From contig CANNTZ010000044.1 in NCBI GenBank assembly GCA_947522735.1, positions 1 to 20,209 on the forward strand: 20,209 nucleotides of DNA, written 5' to 3'. Position 1 is the stretch's first letter; every line of letters begins with the position of its first letter. Source of the stretch: an uncultured Oscillospiraceae bacterium (GTDB taxonomy: Bacteria > Bacillota > Clostridia > Oscillospirales > Ruminococcaceae). A program made the position numbers and the translations under genes. Below are positions 6,216 to 13,233 of the stretch, piece after piece. A model generated the notes under the pieces. That model did no database searches. It worked only from the letters and a program-made list of their open reading frames with translations, and had not been told where the DNA came from.

Positions 6216-8182
6216 CGAAGAGAACCGTGACCGTCGCCGAGCACGCCGGCTTCTGCTTCGGCGTCAAGCGCGCGATCGATATCGTGTTCGACCTGCTCGC
6301 TAAAGGCGAGCGCATCGCCACTCTCGGCGAGATAATCCACAACCCGCAGATAAACCGTGAGCTTGCCGCGCGCGGCGCGCTCATCCTTGACAGCGTCGGC
6401 GAGGCGCCGGAGGGCGTTACCGTCGTTATCCGCTCCCACGGCGTCGCACAGAGCGTTTCCGACGATATAGCCGCCCGCGGGCTGCGCTGCATCGACGCGA
6501 CCTGCCCCTTTGTCAAAAAGATACACAACATCGTCAGCGCCGCCTCGAGCGAGGGCAGGACGGTGTTCATTGCCGGAGACAGCACTCACCCGGAGGTCGA
6601 GGGCATCATCGGACACTGCTGCGGCGAGTGGTTTTCTTTCAAAAATCTTCAAGATCTCGAGGTCTTGATCCGTTCTGGAGCCATAAATTCGTCAAAAAGT
6701 TCAATTATGGTCGCGCAAACGACCTTTAATACGTCAGAATGGAGAAAGTGCTCTAAGTGTATCAAAAATGTATGTACAAAGCTTGATATTTTTGATACAA
6801 TATGTAGTGCGACTGATGTTCGCCAGAAAGAAGCGGCGGAGCTTGCAGGACGCGTCGATGCTATGATAGTCGTCGGCGGCAGACACAGCTCCAACACCGC
6901 CAAGCTCCGAGACATTTGCAGCGAATACTGCCCGACGTTCCTGATAGAATCGGCGGACGAGCTTGAATATCTGGATCTCAGGGGTTATAATAAAATTGGT
7001 GTCACTGCCGGCGCATCGACCCCGGCTCTTATAATTAAGGAGGTACAAACAAGCATGGCTGAAAATCTTGAAAACAGCACGGAAGAAATGACTTTCGAGG
7101 AAATGCTGGACCAGACTTTCAAAAGTACATACACGGGGGAGAAGGTGATAGGCGTCGTCACAGGTATCGGACCGACCGAGGTTTCCGTTGAAATCGGCAC
7201 CAAGCATACCGGTTATATTCCGCTTCATGAGCTTACCGACGATCCTACCCTCAAGCCCGAGGATATTGTACAGGTAGGACAGACCCTCAACCTGAAGGTT
7301 CTGCGCGTCAACGACGTGGAGGGCACCATGGTTCTCTCCAAGAGACAGGTGGACGCAGAGGCCAATCTTGACCGCATCATGAACGCGGCCGAAACCGGCG
7401 AGGTGTTCGAGGGCACCGTCGCAGACGTTGTCAAGGGCGGCGTTATAGTCGTTTACAACGGCGTTCGAGTGTTCATCCCGGCTTCTCAGGCTACCCTCAC
7501 CAAGGGCGAGAGCCTTGACGGACTTCTCAAAACCAAGGTGCGCTTCAAGATCCTTGAAGCAAATCCGCAGCGCAAGCGTGCCGTCGGCTCCATCCGCAGC
7601 GTGCTCCTCGACGAGCGCCGCGCGGCAGCCGACAAATTCTGGGAGACCATCAAGGTCGGCGACGTCTTTAAGGGCACCGTCAAATCCCTGACCTCCTATG
7701 GCGCGTTCGTCGATCTCGGCGGCGTGGACGGCATGGTTCACATCTCCGAGCTCTCATGGCTGCGCATCAAGCATCCGTCCGACGTCGTAAAGGTCGGAGA
7801 CGTGCTTGAGGTCTACGTAAAGGATCTCGATCCCGAAAATAAGAAGATCTCGCTCGGCTACAAGAAAACCGAGGACAATCCGTGGGAGATCCTGCGCGAG
7901 AGATATCCCGTCGGCACCGTGGTAAGGGTCAAGATCGTATCTTTGACCACCTTCGGCGCATTTGCCCAGATTATTCCGGGCATCGACGGTCTCATCCACA
8001 TCTCGCAGCTCTCCACCGAGCGCGTCGCGAAGCCTGCGGACGTGGTGTCCGTCGGCGACGAGGTCGATGCGAAAATCATCGACATCGACTTCGAGAAGAA
8101 GCGCGTCAGCCTTTCCATCAAGGCCGTCCTGCTCGACAGAGAGGCCGAGGCTGAGACCGAGGCTGAGGAAATCAACGAGTAA
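6203..8182 (+). CDS. ispH: IspH (HMBPP reductase) fused to a four-S1-domain protein
   Basis: 659 residues. Residues 1-280 are 4-hydroxy-3-methylbut-2-enyl diphosphate reductase, the last step of the MEP isoprenoid pathway. The three [4Fe-4S] cysteines are visible at C18 (GFCFGVKRA), C101 (DATCPFVKK) and C201 (DTICSATDVRQ), with H46, H79, H129/E131 (HPEVEG), S229-x-N231 and S272. Residues 285-659 are a ribosomal-protein-S1-like protein with four S1 folds (about 312-381, 399-467, 484-553, 569-640; the third and fourth have VDGMVHISELS and IDGLIHISQLS). The fusion is known in Clostridia. The start is GTG at 6203, overlapping plsC by 13 bases; GTG at 6227 is an alternative. The S1 half begins MAENLENSTEEM at 7055, like a free-standing S1 protein, and has its own promoter-like and SD-like signals. 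Bases about 6635-6830 and 6960-7130 are much more AT-rich than the neighbours. Confidence 0.96.
   Translation: MAELTKRTVTVAEHAGFCFGVKRAIDIVFDLLAKGERIATLGEIIHNPQINRELAARGALILDSVGEAPEGVTVVIRSHGVAQSVSDDIAARGLRCIDATCPFVKKIHNIVSAASSEGRTVFIAGDSTHPEVEGIIGHCCGEWFSFKNLQDLEVLIRSGAINSSKSSIMVAQTTFNTSEWRKCSKCIKNVCTKLDIFDTICSATDVRQKEAAELAGRVDAMIVVGGRHSSNTAKLRDICSEYCPTFLIESADELEYLDLRGYNKIGVTAGASTPALIIKEVQTSMAENLENSTEEMTFEEMLDQTFKSTYTGEKVIGVVTGIGPTEVSVEIGTKHTGYIPLHELTDDPTLKPEDIVQVGQTLNLKVLRVNDVEGTMVLSKRQVDAEANLDRIMNAAETGEVFEGTVADVVKGGVIVVYNGVRVFIPASQATLTKGESLDGLLKTKVRFKILEANPQRKRAVGSIRSVLLDERRAAADKFWETIKVGDVFKGTVKSLTSYGAFVDLGGVDGMVHISELSWLRIKHPSDVVKVGDVLEVYVKDLDPENKKISLGYKKTEDNPWEILRERYPVGTVVRVKIVSLTTFGAFAQIIPGIDGLIHISQLSTERVAKPADVVSVGDEVDAKIIDIDFEKKRVSLSIKAVLLDREAEAETEAEEINE
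6758..6799. repeat. Perfect 12-bp AT-rich inverted repeat inside ispH
   Basis: TGTATCAAAAAT (6758-6769) and ATTTTTGATACA (6788-6799) are exact reverse complements separated by 18 bases. They lie in the IspH coding sequence, in the AT-rich stretch just before the third cluster cysteine. A promoter-like pair (TGTACA 6773-6778, 17 bases, TACAAT 6796-6801) overlaps the repeat, so it could be an operator or an RNA hairpin; its function is unknown. Confidence 0.7.
6963..6991 (+). promoter_or_regulatory. Putative internal promoter for the S1 half of ispH-S1
   Basis: -35 TTGAAT (6963-6968), exactly 17 bases, and a perfect -10 TATAAT (6986-6991), located inside the end of the IspH domain and about 64 bases before the in-frame ATG at 7055. 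Such a match is uncommon in the GC-rich coding DNA around it. Promoter function is inferred. Confidence 0.6.
7037..7057 (+). promoter_or_regulatory. Internal Shine-Dalgarno and start codon of the S1 domain protein
   Basis: AAGGAGG (7037-7043), 11 bases, then ATG (7055-7057) in frame with the fusion at residue 285. Initiation here would give a 375-residue protein with four S1 domains, close in size to the separate YpfD/S1-type proteins of Firmicutes. The position coincides with the IspH/S1 domain boundary. Confidence 0.65.
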
Positions 8183-8192
8183 TTTTTCATCA

Positions 8193-8225
8193 CGGCGCGC
8201 ACGGCTTTTTGTGCGCGCCGGTTTT
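8193..8225 (+). terminator. Terminator hairpin after ispH-S1
   Basis: Perfect 10-bp stem CGGCGCGCAC (8193-8202) and GTGCGCGCCG (8211-8220) with an 8-base loop, followed by GTTTTC. It begins 10 bases after the ispH-S1 stop codon. Confidence 0.8.
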
Positions 8226-8234
8226 CGTGCAGAC

Positions 8235-8275
8235 AAAAAGGGCTTGGGAGACGCGTTTCCCAAGCCCTTTGATTT
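8235..8275. terminator. Bidirectional terminator between ispH-S1 and galU
   Basis: Perfect 13-bp stem AAAGGGCTTGGGA (8237-8249) and TCCCAAGCCCTTT (8258-8270) with an 8-base loop. A-rich and T-rich flanks on both sides suit termination of both converging transcripts; the galU stop is 12 bases away. Confidence 0.85.
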
Positions 8276-8281
8276 TGCTCC

Positions 8282-9148
8282 TCAGAGCCTTACGCTTTTA
8301 AGATACTCCTGGAATTCCTCTCCGACCTCCGGGTGCCGCAGCCCAACCTCGACTATCGCCTTGAGTATACCAAGCTTGTTGCCCATGTCGTAGCGCTCGC
8401 CGGTAAACTCCACGCCGATCATGCCCTGCTCCCGCGCAAGCTGCTTCATCGCGTCGGTGAGCTGTATCTCGCCTCCGGCGCCCGGGCCGAGCTTTTCGAG
8501 AATACCGAATATATCCGGCGGCAGCACCACGCGGCCAAGTATCGCATATTCAGAGAAGATCTCGTCCGGTTCCGGCTTTTCCACCATGTCGCTGACCCTG
8601 AAGGTCCGCTCCGCGAGCTTCTCAACGGCCAGCGAGCAGTATTTCGCAAGCTGCTCCCGCGGCACCGGCTTTATCCCCGCCACACCGAGGCCGTATCTGT
8701 CGTAGGCCGCACACAGCTCACCGCAGGCGGGAGACTCTCCGATTATCACGTCGTCGCCGTAGAGCACCGCGAACGGGTCGTTGCCCGCAAACGCCCTTGC
8801 GCAGAGCACCGCGTGCCCCAGTCCCTTCGTCTCCTTCTGGCGGACGTACTGTATATTCGCAAGCTTCGATATCGCAACCATCTCGTCGTATATCTTCACC
8901 TTGCCCGCCTGTAGCAGCCGCTCCTCCAGCTCCGGCGAGCGGTCGAAGTGATCCTCCACCGTCGTCTTGCCGCGGCTGGTTATGATGAGGATGTCCTCGA
9001 TGCCGGAGCGCACAGCCTCCTCGACTATATATTGTATCGCCGGCTTGTCCACTATAGGCAGCATCTCCTTGGGCATCGCCTTCGACGCCGGGAGCACCCG
9101 CGTTCCAAGTCCCGCCGCCGGGATGACCGCCTTTTTTATCCTTGACAT
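8282..9148 (-). CDS. galU: UTP-glucose-1-phosphate uridylyltransferase
   Basis: Makes UDP-glucose from UTP and glucose-1-phosphate, a donor for envelope glycans and glycolipids. The 288-residue protein starts MSRIKKAVIPAAGLGTR, with the nucleotide-binding AAGLGTRVLPASKAMPKEML (11-30), then KPAIQYIVEEA, the UTP/metal site region AVLYGDDVI, VEKPEPDE, GGEIQLTDA and the C-terminal RYDMGNKLG. ATG 9148 was chosen because AAAGGAGAGG lies just before it and because the family N terminus begins there; the open frame runs further upstream to 9670, but that part is antisense to another gene. It is a single-gene transcript with its own promoter and a convergent terminator. Confidence 0.96.
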   Translation of the reverse strand: MSRIKKAVIPAAGLGTRVLPASKAMPKEMLPIVDKPAIQYIVEEAVRSGIEDILIITSRGKTTVEDHFDRSPELEERLLQAGKVKIYDEMVAISKLANIQYVRQKETKGLGHAVLCARAFAGNDPFAVLYGDDVIIGESPACGELCAAYDRYGLGVAGIKPVPREQLAKYCSLAVEKLAERTFRVSDMVEKPEPDEIFSEYAILGRVVLPPDIFGILEKLGPGAGGEIQLTDAMKQLAREQGMIGVEFTGERYDMGNKLGILKAIVEVGLRHPEVGEEFQEYLKSVRL

Positions 9149-9199
9149 TGCCTTCACCTCTCCTTTGTATAATGGGTAGCGCTGCTCGATGATACTGGT

Positions 9200-9228
9200 A
9201 TTATACCAAATTCCGCGCGAAAAAACAA
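9200..9228 (-). promoter_or_regulatory. Putative galU promoter
   Basis: Minus strand -35 TTGTTT (9228-9223), 17-base spacer, perfect -10 TATAAT (9205-9200), about 52 bases before the galU ATG. The -35 is weak. Confidence 0.6.
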
Positions 9229-9265
9229 CCTTACCCGCCAATTTAAAAATTTCCCCGGCGCACTG

Positions 9266-9295
9266 TTGACAACTCTGCCCGCGGTATTTTACAAT
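9266..9295 (+). promoter_or_regulatory. Promoter of the FIST-like/glycosidase-like unit
   Basis: Perfect -35 TTGACA (9266-9271), 18-base spacer, -10 TACAAT (9290-9295), about 40 bases before the FIST-like gene and divergent from the galU promoter. Confidence 0.75.
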
Positions 9296-9334
9296 ATATA
9301 ATATACAGCTTTTACGAAAAGGGGACTTGCGGCA

Positions 9335-10204
9335 ATGCGCTATGATGAACGGGAATGGAAGATCGGCTTCAATATGGAGGACGGCGGAGAGGGGCGCTTC
9401 GGCTGCACCGCAGCGAGCGTTCCGGGCGATAACGTGTGGGCGGTATCCCCGCGCGGCGTCGCGCTCTGCGGAGACTGCGACGAGGTGCTTGCGGAGGCGG
9501 AGGCGCTTGAGCGCGAGGGCTTTGTCCCGGACGCCGTCATAGCATTTTTCAGCCGGAATCACCGCATCGAGGCTACGCTCGCGCGTCTTGACGAAATTTT
9601 TCCGGGCGTGCCGTTCTGCGGCGGCGGCGCAGCTCCCGGCGGCGACGGACTTGTTGCGCTCTATCCGCAAAACGGCGACGCAGCGCTGCTGCTAATCCGT
9701 GACGCACGCTATTCCTTCACGCTGCGCTTTCGCAACCTGCACGATATCTCCACGCGCACCGTTGCGCTCGAGGGGCCGGACAGCCGCACCGTAACATATG
9801 TCAACGACGGCGGGCACACGGCTGCCCCTGCGTGGCTCGACGCGCTCAGGTCCGCGAACGCCTGCCGCGCCGAGAGCTTCGAGAACGTCACGCTGACGAC
9901 GGACGACGGCTATAACCTGCATCTCTCCGGCGGTGAGGGCTGCCTGTGCACCGGCTCGGACATTCCTGACAGCCGCAGGGTGCATATCGGCCTGCTCAGC
10001 GACGAGGAGGCTCGCCGGAGGCTGGACGGCTTTCTCGGCGTTCCAGGCGAGCTGGTGTTCGGCTGCGCCGGACTGCGCAGCATGGTTCCGGAGATCTCCT
10101 CAAAAAGCGTCTGCGGCTTCCTCTATGGCGAGATACTCACCGCAAACGGCCATCCGCGCTTTGCAAACCTTATGATGTCCGCGATATCCGCGCGCGTGAT
10201 ATGA
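9335..10204 (+). CDS. FIST-like (FIST_N/FIST_C) domain protein
   Basis: 289-residue soluble protein with no signal peptide or membrane segment. The resemblance is to FIST domains, which are thought to be small-ligand sensory modules. The N-terminal half has a strand-turn-strand DAVIAFFSRNHRIEATLARL followed by IFPGVPFCGGGAAPGG, like the FIST_N 'pattern of F-S ... pG-P..G' region. The C-terminal half has VFGCAGLRSM (241-250), CGFLYGEI (260-267) and HPRFANLMMSA (273-283), like the FIST_C cysteine-arginine, GF-x-x-GE and H-x-T segments. Known FIST proteins are usually nearer 380 residues, so this one is short, and no kinase, GGDEF or MCP domain is attached. The ribosome binding site is AAAAGGGGA. 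The next gene starts 13 bases after its stop, and the pair should be one operon. The assignment is by eye and moderate. Confidence 0.6.
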   Translation: MRYDEREWKIGFNMEDGGEGRFGCTAASVPGDNVWAVSPRGVALCGDCDEVLAEAEALEREGFVPDAVIAFFSRNHRIEATLARLDEIFPGVPFCGGGAAPGGDGLVALYPQNGDAALLLIRDARYSFTLRFRNLHDISTRTVALEGPDSRTVTYVNDGGHTAAPAWLDALRSANACRAESFENVTLTTDDGYNLHLSGGEGCLCTGSDIPDSRRVHIGLLSDEEARRRLDGFLGVPGELVFGCAGLRSMVPEISSKSVCGFLYGEILTANGHPRFANLMMSAISARVI

Positions 10205-10217
10205 AGGAGGGAAAGCC

Positions 10218-11423
10218 GTGGATCGCTTTGATATCACCTATTTTCACGGGCCCTTCGAGGAGTATATCCTGCGCCCCGGAGTGCTTGACGGCATCGTAGC
10301 GAGCGGAATGACGCTGCTTCCGCTCTGCTACGGAACCGAGACCAACAAGGCCGTGCTGCGGCTGCTCGGCGAACGGTGGCCCGGCGTTCGCGCAATCGTC
10401 CACGACCCGCGCTTCGGCGAGGTATACGCGTCGAAGAAGCCCGCCCGCGCGGACGAGGCGATGAGGGACATAGTCGAAGATTACGGCAGCCTTGCGGCGC
10501 TCTGCGGCTGGGATATCGTGGATGAGCCGTCCGCAGCCGATTTCCCGGTGCTCGGCGCGATGGTGAAGGCGCTGCGCAGATATTCGCCGGGGCTTGAGAC
10601 AACCGTAAACCTGTTTCCGAACTACGCGACGCCGGCACAGCTCGGCACGCCGGACTACGAGGAATATCTCGAACGGTTCATCCGCGAGGTCTCACCGGAC
10701 TATCTCAGCTACGACCACTACCACTTCATGGGGCGCAAGGACGCACGGCACACCGCGAGCTGCTGCGACGAGCGCGAACGGCTCATCCGCGAGGCCGCAA
10801 TGAACACGCAGGAGCGCGCCGGCTTCTTCACCAACGCGGAGCAGGTGCGCACGGCGGCGCTCCGGCACGGCCTGCCCGCAATGATGATCGCCCTGCTGAC
10901 CGAGCACGGCCCATACCGCAACCTCACCCGCGCCGAGCTGCTGTGGGAGAGCAACATGTGTCTGTGCTACGGCTTCAAGCGGCTGTCCTACTTCACATAT
11001 TGGGAGCCGTATCACGACGACTTTTGGCGCTGGGCCAACGCCATGTGCGACACCGAGGGCCGTCCCATGCCGCACTATTACGACATTCAGGCTATAGCGG
11101 CGCAGCTTCGCCCCGTCGGCGAGCTGCTTTACCGGCTGCGCTCCGCCGGGGTGTGGCGGATAGGAGGAGCCGCAGAGCCGCTTTTTCACAGCGCCGAGCC
11201 GGGCTGCGGCCTGCCCGCGCTCGAAGGCGACAACGGCGTCGCCGGGCTTTTCGACGACGGCAGCGTCTACCTTGTCAATCGCGACTGCGGCGCTCCGAAC
11301 CGTTTCGTTCTCCCTGCCGACGGGCTGCTGCGCTTTGAGCCGGCGGCGCGCCGGTTCGTTCCGGCCCCGCGGGAGCTTTTGCTCGAAGCGGGAGAGGCGG
11401 CTCTGCTGAGACCGATGCGCTGA
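10218..11423 (+). CDS. Glycoside-hydrolase-like TIM-barrel protein (clan GH-A type), cytoplasmic
   Basis: 401 residues without a signal peptide. The N-terminal 300 residues read as a (beta/alpha)8 barrel: WDIVDEPSA (98-106) resembles the beta-4 acid/base motif of clan GH-A enzymes (E103). DYLSYDHYHF (161-170), LLTEHGPYRN (226-235) and FTYWEPYHDDFW (259-270) are later barrel strands, with E229 or E263 as candidate nucleophiles. The last 80 residues (GLFDDGSVYLVNRD onward) look like a small beta domain, as in GH42-type or alpha-L-fucosidase-like enzymes. The start is GTG at 10218, fixed by AAGGAGG seven bases upstream, which itself overlaps the stop of the FIST-like gene. The substrate is unknown and I cannot assign a numbered GH family; it could be a catalytically altered relative. 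Confidence 0.65.
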   Translation: MDRFDITYFHGPFEEYILRPGVLDGIVASGMTLLPLCYGTETNKAVLRLLGERWPGVRAIVHDPRFGEVYASKKPARADEAMRDIVEDYGSLAALCGWDIVDEPSAADFPVLGAMVKALRRYSPGLETTVNLFPNYATPAQLGTPDYEEYLERFIREVSPDYLSYDHYHFMGRKDARHTASCCDERERLIREAAMNTQERAGFFTNAEQVRTAALRHGLPAMMIALLTEHGPYRNLTRAELLWESNMCLCYGFKRLSYFTYWEPYHDDFWRWANAMCDTEGRPMPHYYDIQAIAAQLRPVGELLYRLRSAGVWRIGGAAEPLFHSAEPGCGLPALEGDNGVAGLFDDGSVYLVNRDCGAPNRFVLPADGLLRFEPAARRFVPAPRELLLEAGEAALLRPMR

Positions 11424-11447
11424 GTCCCTGCCTTAGCTACGCTTCAT

Positions 11448-11497
11448 AAAAACGGCTTTCGCCTCGGGGAGGTTATCCCCGGACGAAAGCCGCTGTT
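11448..11497. terminator. Bidirectional terminator between the GH-like gene and the DUF6062 gene
   Basis: Stem CGGCTTTCG (11453-11461) with CGAAAGCCG (11484-11492) and an inner CGGGGA/TCCCCG stem. It is followed on the plus strand by CTGTTTTA and on the minus strand by TTTTTA, so both converging genes can end here. The next 150 bases (to 11646) hold only a small hairpin (11558-11578) and no gene I can support. Confidence 0.85.
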
Positions 11498-11646
11498 TTA
11501 TCTCTTAACGCCCTGCGCCGCGAAGGGAGGAGCCCCCGGCACGGACGCTGCATGTCCCAAGGACGAAAAACGCCCTTGACACGCAGGTCGTTTCGGGCGC
11601 GAGGCACCGACCGTAACCGGATATCGGGGAAAGCTTCCGCCGCGCT

Positions 11647-12327
11647 TTAACGTGGCGCGAGGAAATCGATGGCGCGCTCCACCGAGTCGCGGCAGCGTCC
11701 AAGCTCGGCGGCGCTTGAGGCGTTGCGGTAGTCAAAGCTGCGGCAAAACGCCGTGATATCTGTTTTCAGCGCGTCGAGCCGCTTTCCGGCAAGCCCCAGC
11801 GTCACGCTGCGGAACTCGGGCAACAGCTTGCGGGAAAGCTCCGCCGGCGCCGCCTGAAGAAGCTGCGCCGCGTGGGAACAGCATAGCAGCGGCTGCTCGG
11901 CGTAAAGCTCGCGAAAGCTCACGTCGCGCCCCCAGACCGTCAGCAGATTGCTCATCATCGTCTCCATGACGCCGTCTATTTTCCGGCAGACGTAGCAATT
12001 GTCCGCCAGCTCCGCCGCCGGGCTGCGCCCCTTTCTGCCGGGTGCGGAGCCCCTTGCTGTCAGAAGCTCCTTCGAGACGTAGTCGAGATGGCTTTCAAGC
12101 ATCAGCGCTATCGAGAGCCGGTTCTTGCGCGCGAGCATCATGTCGAAATGCCGCCTGCAAAAGCCCAGCCGGTTTGTCTCCTCGCGGACGTCCGGCTCCA
12201 TCATCGCCGCTCCCATAATGTATTCGACGCAGCGCTGCTCGAGAATATCGTACAGCCGACAGAGCGGGCAGCCGTCGCGCGGCTCAAACACGTCGGTCAG
12301 CGGTATGGTGTAGATGGTGTCTCTCAT
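11647..12327 (-). CDS. DUF6062-family protein with two CxxC/CxxH modules
   Basis: 226-residue soluble protein resembling the DUF6062 family of Firmicutes (recognised from memory of its style, function unknown). The sequence shows a clear internal duplication: CPLC (C20, C23) followed by FCRRH (C57, H60), then CYVC (C111, C114) followed by CCSH (C149, H152). Each half thus offers Cys3-His, suggesting two zinc sites or two metal or redox-active sites. No signal peptide or membrane segment is seen. Helices with Lys/Arg/Glu separate the motifs, and the last 70 residues are helical without cysteine pairs. It starts at ATG 12327 with AGGAG about 10 bases upstream. It is divergent from the ogg-type gene, with only 78 bases between the two starts, and is probably monocistronic. 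Confidence 0.75.
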   Translation of the reverse strand: MRDTIYTIPLTDVFEPRDGCPLCRLYDILEQRCVEYIMGAAMMEPDVREETNRLGFCRRHFDMMLARKNRLSIALMLESHLDYVSKELLTARGSAPGRKGRSPAAELADNCYVCRKIDGVMETMMSNLLTVWGRDVSFRELYAEQPLLCCSHAAQLLQAAPAELSRKLLPEFRSVTLGLAGKRLDALKTDITAFCRSFDYRNASSAAELGRCRDSVERAIDFLAPR

Positions 12328-12353
12328 TGTCGGTCAACTCCTGTTTTTTTGTA

Positions 12354-12382
12354 TTGAAACCGGCCGGATTTGGCGGTATAAT
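12354..12382 (+). promoter_or_regulatory. Promoter of the ogg-type gene
   Basis: -35 TTGAAA (12354-12359), 17-base spacer, perfect -10 TATAAT (12377-12382), 24 bases before the ATG, with GGGGGG as the ribosome binding site between them. The 5' untranslated region would be short. Confidence 0.8.
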
Positions 12383-12405
12383 GTAGCTATTGGGGGGCGA
12401 TTATT

Positions 12406-13233
12406 ATGGATATTATCTATTCCGAGGGCGCCGTACACGTCGGCGGGCTCGGCGATTTTTCGCTGAAGGACACCCTTGACTGCGGCCAGTGCTTCCGCTG
12501 GAGCGAGTCCGGCGGCGGCTTCGACGGCATCGTCGAGGGACGCTTCTGTCACGCGGAACAGCGGGGCGATACGCTGCTGCTCTCGACGACGCGGGAGGAT
12601 TTTGACGCGCTGTGGCGGGATTATTTCGATCTTGACCGCGATTATGCGGCGCTGAGGAGGGAATTTTCCACGGACGAGACACTCCGTGCGGCGCTCGCGT
12701 TCGCGCCGGGCATTCGTGTGCTGCGCCAGCGCCCGTGGGAGACGCTTTGCAGCTACATAATCAGCCAGAACAACAATATCAAGCGGATAAAAGGCATTAT
12801 CGCGCGGATGTGCGAGAGCTTTGGCGAACCGCTTTGCGACGGGCGCGGCTACGCATTTCCGTCCGCCGGCCGGCTCGCAACGCTCGACGAGCAGGCGCTC
12901 GCACCGTTGCGCTGCGGCTTCCGCGCAAAATACATCCTCGACGCCGCAGAAAAGGTCGCGTCTGGCGAGATAGACCTTGCGGCGCTGCGCGATATGGAGC
13001 TTGACGAAGCGCGCCGGACGTTGATGAGCATCAGGGGCGTAGGGCCAAAGGTAGCGGAGTGCACGCTGCTCTACGGCTTCGGGCGCACCGAGTGCTTCCC
13101 CATCGACGTCTGGATTCGTCGCGCGATGTCGGAGCTGTTCCCGGCGGGGCTGCCCGAGTGCGCCGTCCGTGAAGCCGGGATTGCGCAGCAATATATTTTT
13201 CACTACATGCGCATGCGCGCCGCCGGAGATTGA
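12406..13233 (+). CDS. ogg: 8-oxoguanine DNA glycosylase, OGG1-like
   Basis: 275-residue base-excision repair enzyme that would remove oxidised guanine from DNA. The domain order fits OGG1: N-terminal beta region with TLDCGQCFRW (23-32), then the helical HhH-GPD core with the QNNNIKRIKGII segment (121-132), hairpin SIRGVGPKVAECTLLYGF (208-225) carrying the likely catalytic lysine K215, and FPIDVWIRR (231-239) with the conserved aspartate D234. These match the OGG1 lysine and aspartate positions relative to the HhH motif. The length is normal for the bacterial OGG1-like subfamily. The gene stands alone: divergent from the DUF6062 gene, with about 600 bases of non-coding DNA after it. Confidence 0.93.
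   Translation: MDIIYSEGAVHVGGLGDFSLKDTLDCGQCFRWSESGGGFDGIVEGRFCHAEQRGDTLLLSTTREDFDALWRDYFDLDRDYAALRREFSTDETLRAALAFAPGIRVLRQRPWETLCSYIISQNNNIKRIKGIIARMCESFGEPLCDGRGYAFPSAGRLATLDEQALAPLRCGFRAKYILDAAEKVASGEIDLAALRDMELDEARRTLMSIRGVGPKVAECTLLYGFGRTECFPIDVWIRRAMSELFPAGLPECAVREAGIAQQYIFHYMRMRAAGD

Noticed and set aside
8282..9670. GalU with a 174-residue N-terminal extension
   Set aside because: The added part is antisense to the FIST-like gene and its promoter; family N terminus and ribosome binding site mark ATG 9148.
10234..10638. Minus-strand 134-codon frame opposite the GH-like gene
   Set aside because: Arg/Ser/Ala-rich translation typical of GC-rich antisense frames; no start signals.
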